From the NCBI GenBank assembly GCA_013139985.1, contig WSZT01000055.1, forward strand, positions 1-34,000: a stretch of 34,000 nt of DNA. The letters are read 5' to 3'. The notes beneath the pieces are model-generated. The model was not told where the DNA came from and searched no databases. It saw only the letters and a program-made list of their open reading frames with translations. Below, piece by piece: positions 1-7,597 of the stretch. The first letter of the stretch is position 1; every line of letters begins with the position of its first letter. This DNA comes from Candidatus Methanophagales archaeon (lineage in GTDB: Archaea > Halobacteriota > Syntropharchaeia > Alkanophagales > Methanospirareceae). The position numbers and the translations under genes are program-made.

Positions 1-100
1 GGGATGGCGGGAAAGGGGTGAAAAATATGGGTGTGCCGAGCAATTTGATTTTAGAGGTTGTTTAGGATTCAGATTTGTATTTGTATATCAATATAAAAAA

Positions 101-225
101 ACCACGAGATTTCACAAGATTAACACAAGAAATTGGGATTAATAAGGAATAAAGTAGCTAGGAGTATACTGAAACTATGTTAATATTACTCTTTTTCTCG
201 TGTAAATCTGTGTACTCTCGTGGTC
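101..225. repeat. Imperfect long inverted repeat (arms about 101-132 and 191-225) directly upstream of intron copy 1
   Basis: Left arm accacgagatttcacaagattaacacaagaa matches the reverse complement of the right arm tctcgtgtaaatctgtgtactctcgtggt with a few mismatches. Confidence 0.7.
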
Positions 226-1035
226 TGTTGACAAGAAGTTGCATCACAGATTGCCTAACCGGCTACCCTATCCATTCTGGGTAATCCTACCGTGGAATGC
301 GCGGATGGCAACGCCCACGTAGTAAGCTCGCGGAACAACGTGGAAAATCTGAAAGTCCGGTTTAGATCAACTGCAGGGATAAAAAAAACACCATGAAAAG
401 CGTAAAGCGAACCATTGTAAGAGTCGTCACTTATAATAAGCGAAAACGGACTGCTACGCTTAGACCAAAAGGTACGGAATCCGATTATAATGGCTATAGT
501 GACGTTATAGTGGATGGACGAATGATTCTCGGCTTACAGATGGCTTCTAAAGTGTTTATAATTATCTGTGATCTAGAACTTGGTAAGCCCCTTAAGCTCC
601 CGGAATATCCGGGTAGAGACCCCGTGAGGCCAAACGACGGCTTATGAGGTAGAGGATTCGGTAAAAAGCGAATGACATCTTGTAATGAGCGGTATAGGGG
701 TTCAAAATTTGCCCTAACCCGAGAGGGTGCTGAGTTACCAAATTGGTGTTTCCTTGTATGCAAGGAGGCAGAATGTAAGTAGTTTAATTACGCCCTTAAA
801 AGGCGAGAGACTTACAGACATTCTGCCCAAATTCAGGTGGACTGACATCGCCTGGAAAAAGGCTGAAACACATGTTAACCGGCTGCAAACCAGAATTACA
901 AAAGCAGTTAAACCAAACTGCTGCCCGATACAGAAAGGCTTATGAAATGCTTGAGCGGTATGAAGGGAAACTTTCACTTCATGTACCATTCTGAGACGAG
1001 GAGGGGCGAGCAATCGCCCCCTTCTTAATCGGCGG
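221..1035 (+). mobile_element. Group II intron-like element, copy 1 (intron-encoded protein reduced to an N-terminal stub); boundaries approximate
   Basis: Near-identical to copy 2 along most of its length. 3' end has a domain V-like hairpin (gagcggtatgaagggaaactttcacttcatgtaccattc, 953-991) followed by a domain VI-like hairpin (ggggcga-gcaa-tcgcccc, 1003-1020). Internal domain I-like segments include gtaagccccttaagctcccgg and ggtaaaaagcgaatgacatcttgtaatg. A reverse-transcriptase N-terminal remnant lies just before domain V. Confidence 0.8.
823..945 (+). pseudogene. N-terminal remnant of group II intron RT/maturase
   Basis: Translation LPKFRWTDIAWKKAETHVNRLQTRITKAVKP resembles the usual start of intron-encoded proteins (W..IDWKKAE..V.RLQ.RI.KA). 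The RT, X and endonuclease domains are absent and domain V follows directly. Confidence 0.75.
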
Positions 1036-1310
1036 TAGAATTTAAGGATATAGTGATTTCACTGGATTTTCCGATTGTGCCGTAAGTTTGGTACACGTGC
1101 CCTTCTAAAAGGGCAACATTCATGGGTACTAAATGGTTGCAGGGGTCAGTTTTTAATGCGGGGTTCAGAGTGAACCGCCAGAAAGTAATCGACCCGTGTT
1201 GCTTGTCTCGTGCATATATGGGGGTTTTGGTGAAAAACGAGAGGAGTAGCATGTGTAAGAAGTTATTTGTAGGGGTACAAAGAAGATAGGTGCGAATCTG
1301 AAGAACATGG

Positions 1311-1322
1311 GATATAAATAGT
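1311..1322 (+). promoter_or_regulatory. Candidate TATA box upstream of first ppk2
   Basis: gggatataaatag about 40 nt upstream of the ATG at 1359. Confidence 0.4.
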
Positions 1323-1358
1323 AAAAAACTTAGTAAATTTAATTAGAGTAGAGCTATT

Positions 1359-2321
1359 ATGACAGAGGCTGAAATAAAGCCAAAGGGGCCACGTGCCAGG
1401 ATCAGAGATGTAGTGAAGAAAGCGGAGCCACGAGTGGAACCAACCATTGCTGCAAAACAAGATCGAAGTATCCAAATTCAAAATATACTGCAGAACCTCA
1501 GAAAGAAAGAGAAAAGCAAAATAATAAAGTCTGCACTGTTGAAATATTATGAAGCAGAGGAACTGAAACCGTATCAGGCAGAGCTTATTAAATTACAACA
1601 TCATGTAGAAAAAACTGGGAAAAAGCTAATCATTCTTTTCGATGGCAGGGATGCATCCGGGAAAGGAGGCACTATCCGGCGGGTTACCCGGTATATGAAC
1701 GAAAAAAGGTATCGTGTGGTCGCCCTTGGCAAACCAAATGAAGATCAGGCAACTGAACTCCACATGAAGCGCTATATCGAACAGTTTCCTCATGCGGGGG
1801 AGATTGTACTGTTCGATCGAAGCTGGTATAATCGGGCAATGGTTGAACCGGTGATGGGGTTTTGTACCGGGCGTCAATATCAACAATTTATGGATAACGT
1901 GATCAGTTACGAAGAAAATTTCATCGCTGATGGAAAGACGACGCTTCTTAAATTGTATTTTTCAGTTTCTAAGGAGGAACAGGCAAGGCGATTTGAAAGG
2001 AGGAAAAACGACCCGCTACGACAGTGGAAACTCAGTGAAGTGGACTTACAGGCACAGGAATTATGGGCTGAATTTACTGAGAAAAAATTCAGATTGTTAC
2101 AAAAGACACATACAAAAACGCTGCCATGGTACATCATCCGGTCGGATGATAAACATCTGGCTCGACTGGAAACGTTTAAAACAATCCTCAGTACAGTTAG
2201 ATATATCGGCAGAAGTCGGAAGTTGGATTTTAACCGGGATCCGGAGATCGTGATCCCGGGAGATAAGGAAGTGAAGATAATGAAGAAGAGCTGGAGAAAA
2301 TATGGTAAGTACGAGTGTTGA
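1359..2321 (+). CDS. ppk2: Polyphosphate kinase 2 family protein (PPK2), paralog 1
   Basis: Walker A-like LFDGRDASGKGGTIRR and FDRSWYNRAMVEPVMGFCT motifs typical of PPK2. Confidence 0.93.
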   Translation: MTEAEIKPKGPRARIRDVVKKAEPRVEPTIAAKQDRSIQIQNILQNLRKKEKSKIIKSALLKYYEAEELKPYQAELIKLQHHVEKTGKKLIILFDGRDASGKGGTIRRVTRYMNEKRYRVVALGKPNEDQATELHMKRYIEQFPHAGEIVLFDRSWYNRAMVEPVMGFCTGRQYQQFMDNVISYEENFIADGKTTLLKLYFSVSKEEQARRFERRKNDPLRQWKLSEVDLQAQELWAEFTEKKFRLLQKTHTKTLPWYIIRSDDKHLARLETFKTILSTVRYIGRSRKLDFNRDPEIVIPGDKEVKIMKKSWRKYGKYEC

Positions 2322-2352
2322 TCGTATGGTTACATACCCAAGGGGGTAAAAG

Positions 2353-3252
2353 ATGACAACAAAAAATGACAATGAAAAATCTGAAAAAAAAGTGAAATTA
2401 GCTGAACATACTGCCATCAAGAATATGGACAAGGTGCAGGAGAAGAACCGTGTTAGCATATGGGTAAAAAGGAGTACTCTTGAATATGAAGAGGAACTGC
2501 GCAATCTGCAGACCGAACTTATAAAGGTGCAAAACCATGTCAAGTCTTGCGGACTGCGCATTCTGGTATTGTTTGAAGGACGGGATGCTGCCGGGAAAGG
2601 GGGCACGATAAAGAGATTTACCGAACATATAAATCCACGGGGTGTGCGGGTTGTGGCACTCGAAATGCCGAGCGACAGGGAACAAACCCAATGGTATTTT
2701 CAGCGATACGTCCAGCATCTCCCATCAGCAGGAGAGATAGTATTGTTTGACCGCAGCTGGTATAACCGGGCAATGGTTGAACCTGTGATGGGATTCTGCA
2801 CGGATGAGCAGAATAAACGCTTCTTAAAGGATGTTCCTCTCTTCGAACAATTGCTTGTAAAAGATGGAATTTTTTTATTCAAGTTTTATTTTTCAGTCTC
2901 TAAAGATGAACAGACAAGACGATTTGACGCAAGAAAGACCAATCCGCTGAAGCAATACAAGGTCTCCCGTGTTGATAAGATGGCACAGGAAATGTGGGAT
3001 CAGTATACAATAAAAAAGTTCCAGATGCTTAGTGAAACAAACCGAACCATTGCCCCGTGGATAATTATTCGATCCAATAACAAGAGAAAAGCAAGACTCA
3101 ACTGTATTAAATATATTCTATATAACCTGGATTACGAAGGCAAGGTTCATGAAAAAAAACTCGAGCCGGATCCGGAGATCGTGATTTCGGGCATTGATGA
3201 ACTCAAACACATGGAAGATAATCTGTTGAAACCGATTGAACTGCCGGGATGA
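2353..3252 (+). CDS. ppk2: Polyphosphate kinase 2 family protein (PPK2), paralog 2
   Basis: LFEGRDAAGKGGTIKRFTEHINPRGVRVVAL and FDRSWYNRAMVEPVMGFCT motifs; similar to the preceding ORF throughout. Confidence 0.93.
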   Translation: MTTKNDNEKSEKKVKLAEHTAIKNMDKVQEKNRVSIWVKRSTLEYEEELRNLQTELIKVQNHVKSCGLRILVLFEGRDAAGKGGTIKRFTEHINPRGVRVVALEMPSDREQTQWYFQRYVQHLPSAGEIVLFDRSWYNRAMVEPVMGFCTDEQNKRFLKDVPLFEQLLVKDGIFLFKFYFSVSKDEQTRRFDARKTNPLKQYKVSRVDKMAQEMWDQYTIKKFQMLSETNRTIAPWIIIRSNNKRKARLNCIKYILYNLDYEGKVHEKKLEPDPEIVISGIDELKHMEDNLLKPIELPG

Positions 3253-3293
3253 GGTGCGTTCTTGTTAATCTTGTGTGGATTTCCGCCTATAAA

Positions 3294-3354
3294 ACCACGA
3301 TTACACAAGAGTAACATCAACAGAACTCTTGTGGAAATCTGTGTAATCTCGTGG
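3294..3354. repeat. Imperfect inverted repeat directly upstream of intron copy 2
   Basis: accacgattacacaagag ... cttgtggaaatctgtgtaatctcgtggt; the reverse complement of the right arm begins accacgagattacacag, matching the left arm with a 2-nt gap. Confidence 0.7.
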
Positions 3355-4005
3355 TCTTTTGACAAGAAGCTGCATCACAGATTGCCTAACCTGCTACCCT
3401 ATCCATTCGGGGTAATCCTACCGCGGAATGCGCGGATGGCAACGCCCACGTAGTAAGCCTGCGGAACAACGTGGGAAATCTGAAAGTCCGGTTTAGATCA
3501 ACTGCAAGGATAAAAAAAACACCATGAAGAGCGTAAAGCGAACCATTGTAAGTGTCGTCACTTATAATAAGCGAAAACGGACTGCTACGCTTAGACCAAA
3601 AGGTACGCAATCAGACTATAATGGCTATAGTGACGTTATAGTGGATGGACGAACGATTCTCAGCTTACAGATGGCTTCTAAAGTGTTTATAATTATCTGC
3701 GATGTAGAACTTGGTAAGCCCCATAAGCTCCCGGAATCTCCGGGTATAGACCCTGTGAGGGAAAACGACGGCTTATGGGGTAGAGGATTTGGTAAAAAGC
3801 GAATGACCTCTTGTAATGAAAGGTATAGGGGTTCAAAATTTACCCTGACTCGAAAAGGTGCTGACTTACCAGCCGGTGTTTCATTGTATGCAAGGAGGCA
3901 AACCTGTGAATTATGAAATGCTTGAGCGGTATGAAGGGAAACTTTCACTTCATGTACCGTTCTGAGACGAGGAGGGGCGAGCAATCGCCCCATCCTTAGT
4001 CTGCT
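3351..4005 (+). mobile_element. ORF-less group II intron-like element, copy 2; boundaries approximate
   Basis: Same sequence as copy 1 but lacking the maturase stub (about 160 bp shorter). Domain V-like hairpin at 3924-3962 with a fully paired basal stem (GAGCGGTA/TACCGTTC); domain VI-like hairpin ggggcga-gcaa-tcgcccc at 3974-3991 with a candidate bulged A in tccttAgtc. Confidence 0.82.
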
Positions 4006-4079
4006 TAAAAACCCTTGGAAAATGTTAGTACCGTTCTGGCAAATTATTATTTGTGAGTCCCCCAATGGGGCAACGCAAA

Positions 4080-4458
4080 AGTCGTCCGGCAAACATGTGC
4101 AATTCCGACAACATAATGCATAACTATTTAGGTTATTGTGCAGTAAATGCAATTTATGAGACAAATAATAAAAAGACAGAATCTTCTAATGATGTTTCAT
4201 ATACAAAATTGAAGAACACGTTGAAGTTTCGGAGTGTTCACACTGTCCAGAATTATGTGCGATCCATTGAAGAAACGTATCTTGTTTTATATTGATGACC
4301 CGAAGACAAAGGCGCGGGAATTGAACTCGCTTGTCAAGGCGGCTGGTGAGCGGGATTGCAGTGACCTTCTTGTGATTACCCGGGACTGGGAAGGCGAGGA
4401 GGAGTTCAAGGGCTGCGGCATCCATTTTGTGCCGCTGTGGCAGTGGTTGCAGGGGTGA
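4080..4458 (+). pseudogene. Remnant of archaeal AAA ATPase (DUF4143-type C-terminal region), frameshifted and internally deleted
   Basis: One frame reads SYTKLKNTLKFRSVHTVQNYVRSIEETYLVLY. The next frame reads IDDPKTKARELNSLVKAAGERDCSDLLVITRDWEGEEEFKGCGIHFVPLWQWLQG. Both resemble segments of the same ATPase family that are normally separated by a longer stretch. Confidence 0.75.
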
Positions 4459-4560
4459 GAATTTGTTTTTTATAGCAATTCTTATCTGCATAACTATGTA
4501 TTGTTTATTCGAGCAGTCGGTAAAAAGGAAAAATAGAAGGGGGTAAACATAGTACGACAG

Positions 4561-5490
4561 ATGGAACGTATAAAATCAATCAAAGACATCCCGCCTGAAG
4601 AGAATATGCTCCCAGGCACGCCAGCTTGTGCGGGTTGTGGTGGTCTTTTGGCATTGAGGCACTGTCTGAAGGCACTGGGGAGAAGGATCGTTATCGTAAA
4701 TGCTGCAGGTTGCTTTACCCTCCTTACCATCTATCCCTATACCCCATTTAAGAATTCTTGGCTTTATACCGCAATGGCATGTGCACCTGCCGGGGCGCAA
4801 GGGATACGGGATGCGCTGGACATTTTAATAAAAAAGGGTAGGCTCGACCCGGAAGAGGATTTGAAGGTGGTTGTATTGACCGGTGATGGGGCTGCTTACG
4901 ATATGGGTCTTTCTTCTACTTCGGGAGCTATCAATCGCAACCTTGACTTCTATTATATCTGTTATGATAATGAGGCATATGGGAATACCGGCGTCCAGTG
5001 GTCAGGAGCAACACCATATGCATCAAAGACGGGCACAACCCCTCCTGGGAGGATAAGCCCAATAGGATCGGAGCTTGCAAAGAAAGATCTCTTTGCGATT
5101 TGGAAAAGTCACAAGCCGCCCTATCTTGCTACCATCTCGCCAGCCCACCCGGTTGATTTGATTAACAAATTTAAAAAGGCAGAACAGTACACGGGACCTA
5201 AACTATTTATAGCTCTTTCACCCTGCCCTCCTGGTTGGGGAATAGACCCGTCATACACGGTAAAACTCGCAAAACTAGCGGTTGATACTGGCATCTGGGC
5301 ACTAAAAGAGGCTGTTTTTGGTGTTGTTACTCATACGGTTGTCCCCAAAAGATTTAAGCAAGTGGAAGAATATCTACAAGTACAGGGGCGGTTCGCCCAT
5401 CTCTTTAAACCTGTTAGGCAGGAGGCGGCACTGAATAAGATACAGGAGGGAGTAAATGAGTACTGGAACAGACATAAGCTTCTTCTTTAA
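4561..5490 (+). CDS. porB: Pyruvate/2-ketoacid:ferredoxin oxidoreductase beta subunit (TPP-binding)
   Basis: PGTPACAGCGGLLALRH, TGDGAAYDMGLSSTSGAINRNLDFYYICYDNEAYGNTGVQWSGATPYASKT. Confidence 0.92.
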   Translation: MERIKSIKDIPPEENMLPGTPACAGCGGLLALRHCLKALGRRIVIVNAAGCFTLLTIYPYTPFKNSWLYTAMACAPAGAQGIRDALDILIKKGRLDPEEDLKVVVLTGDGAAYDMGLSSTSGAINRNLDFYYICYDNEAYGNTGVQWSGATPYASKTGTTPPGRISPIGSELAKKDLFAIWKSHKPPYLATISPAHPVDLINKFKKAEQYTGPKLFIALSPCPPGWGIDPSYTVKLAKLAVDTGIWALKEAVFGVVTHTVVPKRFKQVEEYLQVQGRFAHLFKPVRQEAALNKIQEGVNEYWNRHKLLL

Positions 5491-6823
5491 CCCGAAAACA
5501 ATCGCCGTTGTTGGTGCTTCACCAACCCCCGGAAAAGCTTCTCATATTATCTTGGAAAGCCTTAAGCGAATCGGTTTTAGAGGGACTACCTATCTAGTAA
5601 ATCCTAAATATCCATCTATTGATGGTCGCAAGTGCTATCGCACAATGACCGAGATAAAGGACAATATTGATGTGGCTATTCTTGCATTACCTGCCTCTAA
5701 AGTGTTGGAAGTGCTGAAGCCAGTCGAAAATGTCAAGGGTGCAATCATTATCAGTGCGGGTTTCAAGGAGGTCGGAGATTCCGGGCGGCGGTTGGAAGAA
5801 GCGCTAAAAGAGATTGTTGCGCGGAAAGGGATAAGGATCATCGGTCCAAACTGTTTGGGTATATATGATACTGTGTCCAGGATGGATACTTTTTTTATAC
5901 CTGTGGAACGGGTGAAGCGGCTCAAAACAGGCAGGATTTCTATAGTCACTCAGAGCGGTTCTTTTGCTGAAATGATCGTGGATGAGATGGCGTCAGAAGG
6001 TATTGGTGTCGCAAGGATTGTGAGTTATGGGAATAGAGTCGATGTTGGTGAGACCGAGTGCCTCAATTTCCTGGTTGATGATGATGCAACGAAGGTTGTT
6101 GTCTTATACATGGAATCGGTAGACGACGGAAGGCGGTTTGTAGAGGTGGCATCGCGATGCACAAAGAAAAAGCCCGTTGTTGCTCTTAAGGTTGGTAAAA
6201 GGGAGGCGGGAGTACATGCTGCCAGATCACATACGGGTGCAATATCTGGTAGGTATGAGCTATATAAAGCGGCATTTAAAAAGGCCGGGATAATTGAGGT
6301 GGACGGCTATGAGGGGTTAAAGGATGCCTGTAAGGTTTTGAACTCCTATGACCTGGTCGCAGGCAAAAAGGTTTTGATTATAACGGATGGTGGTGGTGTC
6401 GCTGTAACTATGGCAGATGCATGTGAAGATTTGGGACTTGACGTGAAGGAACTTACAGAGGAAACGAGAAAACGCTTGAGCGCCAAACTGCCCGGTTACG
6501 CTGCTACTGGTAATCCCATAGACCTGACCAGTAGTGTTACCGATGAGGATTATGCTATTGCCCTTGAAGAGGGTTTGAGGGACGAATACGATATTGTCAT
6601 TGTAATTGTTCTATGGGGTCCACCGGAAATCACGGAACGACTGGTAGATAAGCTGAAAGAGCTCAGAGACATATACAATAAACCGATACTCATATGTAGT
6701 CCGGGTGGCAAGTTTACAAGGCGAATGGCAAAGCATTTCGAGGAGAAAAAAGGTTTGCCTGTATTTTTTACACCCGAAAGCGCAGCTAGGGCTGCTGCGG
6801 TCTTAGCTGGCGGTAAGAGGTAA
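5456..6823 (+). CDS. acdA: Acetate/acyl-CoA synthetase (ADP-forming), alpha subunit (CoA-binding)
   Basis: FFNPKTIAVVGASPTPGKASHIILESL, IIGPNCLGIYD, ITQSGSFAEMIVDEMA-like region and SHTGAISG motif; overlaps the porB 3' end by 35 nt. Confidence 0.9.
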   Translation: MSTGTDISFFFNPKTIAVVGASPTPGKASHIILESLKRIGFRGTTYLVNPKYPSIDGRKCYRTMTEIKDNIDVAILALPASKVLEVLKPVENVKGAIIISAGFKEVGDSGRRLEEALKEIVARKGIRIIGPNCLGIYDTVSRMDTFFIPVERVKRLKTGRISIVTQSGSFAEMIVDEMASEGIGVARIVSYGNRVDVGETECLNFLVDDDATKVVVLYMESVDDGRRFVEVASRCTKKKPVVALKVGKREAGVHAARSHTGAISGRYELYKAAFKKAGIIEVDGYEGLKDACKVLNSYDLVAGKKVLIITDGGGVAVTMADACEDLGLDVKELTEETRKRLSAKLPGYAATGNPIDLTSSVTDEDYAIALEEGLRDEYDIVIVIVLWGPPEITERLVDKLKELRDIYNKPILICSPGGKFTRRMAKHFEEKKGLPVFFTPESAARAAAVLAGGKR

Positions 6824-6956
6824 GTGCAGACAATGAAAAATGTAAAATGTCAATACTAGGATTGATTTTATTTTGTTCTCTCAAAGTATCCTTTAAATTA
6901 TATTTATATTGAATAATCCTATTCTCTATCTAACCAAACAAAAAGGTGTAGAAGCA

Positions 6957-7484
6957 ATGACCGAAGCAACAAAGAAACATCAATACACGCTGATCATTCT
7001 GAAGCCAGACGCATTGGTGAAATACTTGACCGGGAACATCCTCACCCACCTTTTAGAAGCACGTCTGAGGATCGTTGGCGCAAAAGTTGTCAAAGTATCG
7101 CGGGAACTTGCGGAGCTGCATTATGAGCATTTAAAAGACGAACCGTTTTTTGATGACCTCTATGAGTACTTTTCCGGTAAAGCCTATGGCCCTGACTATG
7201 AACGCGTACTTGTGTTTGTGTCCGAAGGGGTGGACGCGATCTCAAAAGTGCGAAGGATAGCAGGTGCAACGAATCCGCTCGAAGCAGACCCGATAACCAT
7301 CCGCGGAGCATACGGTAGGATTAGCAAAAAGGGCATCATGGAGAATGTCATCCATTGCTCGGACTCCGAAGAATCCGCAAAAAGAGAGATCCATCTTTGG
7401 TTCGATCCGGACGAGATTATTGAAGAAATCTACCCTACCAAAACGGTCATTAAGAACAATTACGAAGTGACTGAATGGGCATAG
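6957..7484 (+). CDS. ndk: Nucleoside diphosphate kinase
   Basis: TLIILKPDAL, GAYGRISKKGIMENVIHCSDSEESAKREI. Start chosen at the internal ATG of ORF 6909..7484 (MTEATKKHQYTLIILKPDA). Confidence 0.92.
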   Translation: MTEATKKHQYTLIILKPDALVKYLTGNILTHLLEARLRIVGAKVVKVSRELAELHYEHLKDEPFFDDLYEYFSGKAYGPDYERVLVFVSEGVDAISKVRRIAGATNPLEADPITIRGAYGRISKKGIMENVIHCSDSEESAKREIHLWFDPDEIIEEIYPTKTVIKNNYEVTEWA

Positions 7485-7558
7485 TGCGTTCATGTGTCAA
7501 TGCGTGAGTTCATTGATGTGCTTATCATCATAAACTCAACTTCGTCTTGGATTGCATT

Positions 7559-7586
7559 TCTCGTAAAAATCTACGTAATCGTGAGG
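7559..7586. repeat. Degenerate copy of the palindromic-repeat half arm
   Basis: tctcgtaaaaatctacgtaatcgtgagg resembles tctcgtgtaaatctgtgtactctcgtgg (copy at 197-225) and cttgtggaaatctgtgtaatctcgtgg (3328-3353). Confidence 0.4.
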
Positions 7587-7597
7587 TTATAAAAGAG

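Noticed and set aside
393-647. ORF MKSVKRTIVRVVTYNKRKRTATLRPKG... and its longer counterpart 3524..3916 as a conserved protein family
   Set aside because: They lie within the intron ribozyme region; the shared sequence is explained by RNA-level homology, the frame length differs between copies because of substitutions, and no protein family is recognisable.
494-1013. Reverse-strand ORFs in intron copy 1 (494..763, 735..1013) and copy 2 (3625..4164)
   Set aside because: Antisense to structured intron RNA; no recognisable motifs.
2097-2606. 169-aa minus-strand ORF across the ppk2 junction
   Set aside because: Antisense to two recognised PPK2 genes, biased composition.
1-4005. Diversity-generating retroelement or retron based on the RT-like stub
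   Set aside because: No RT catalytic domain, no template/variable repeat pair; the stub plus domain V/VI fits a group II intron.
4053-4458. Toxin-antitoxin or defence gene pair from two short ORFs next to a mobile element
   Set aside because: Both read as separate pieces of one degraded AAA ATPase.
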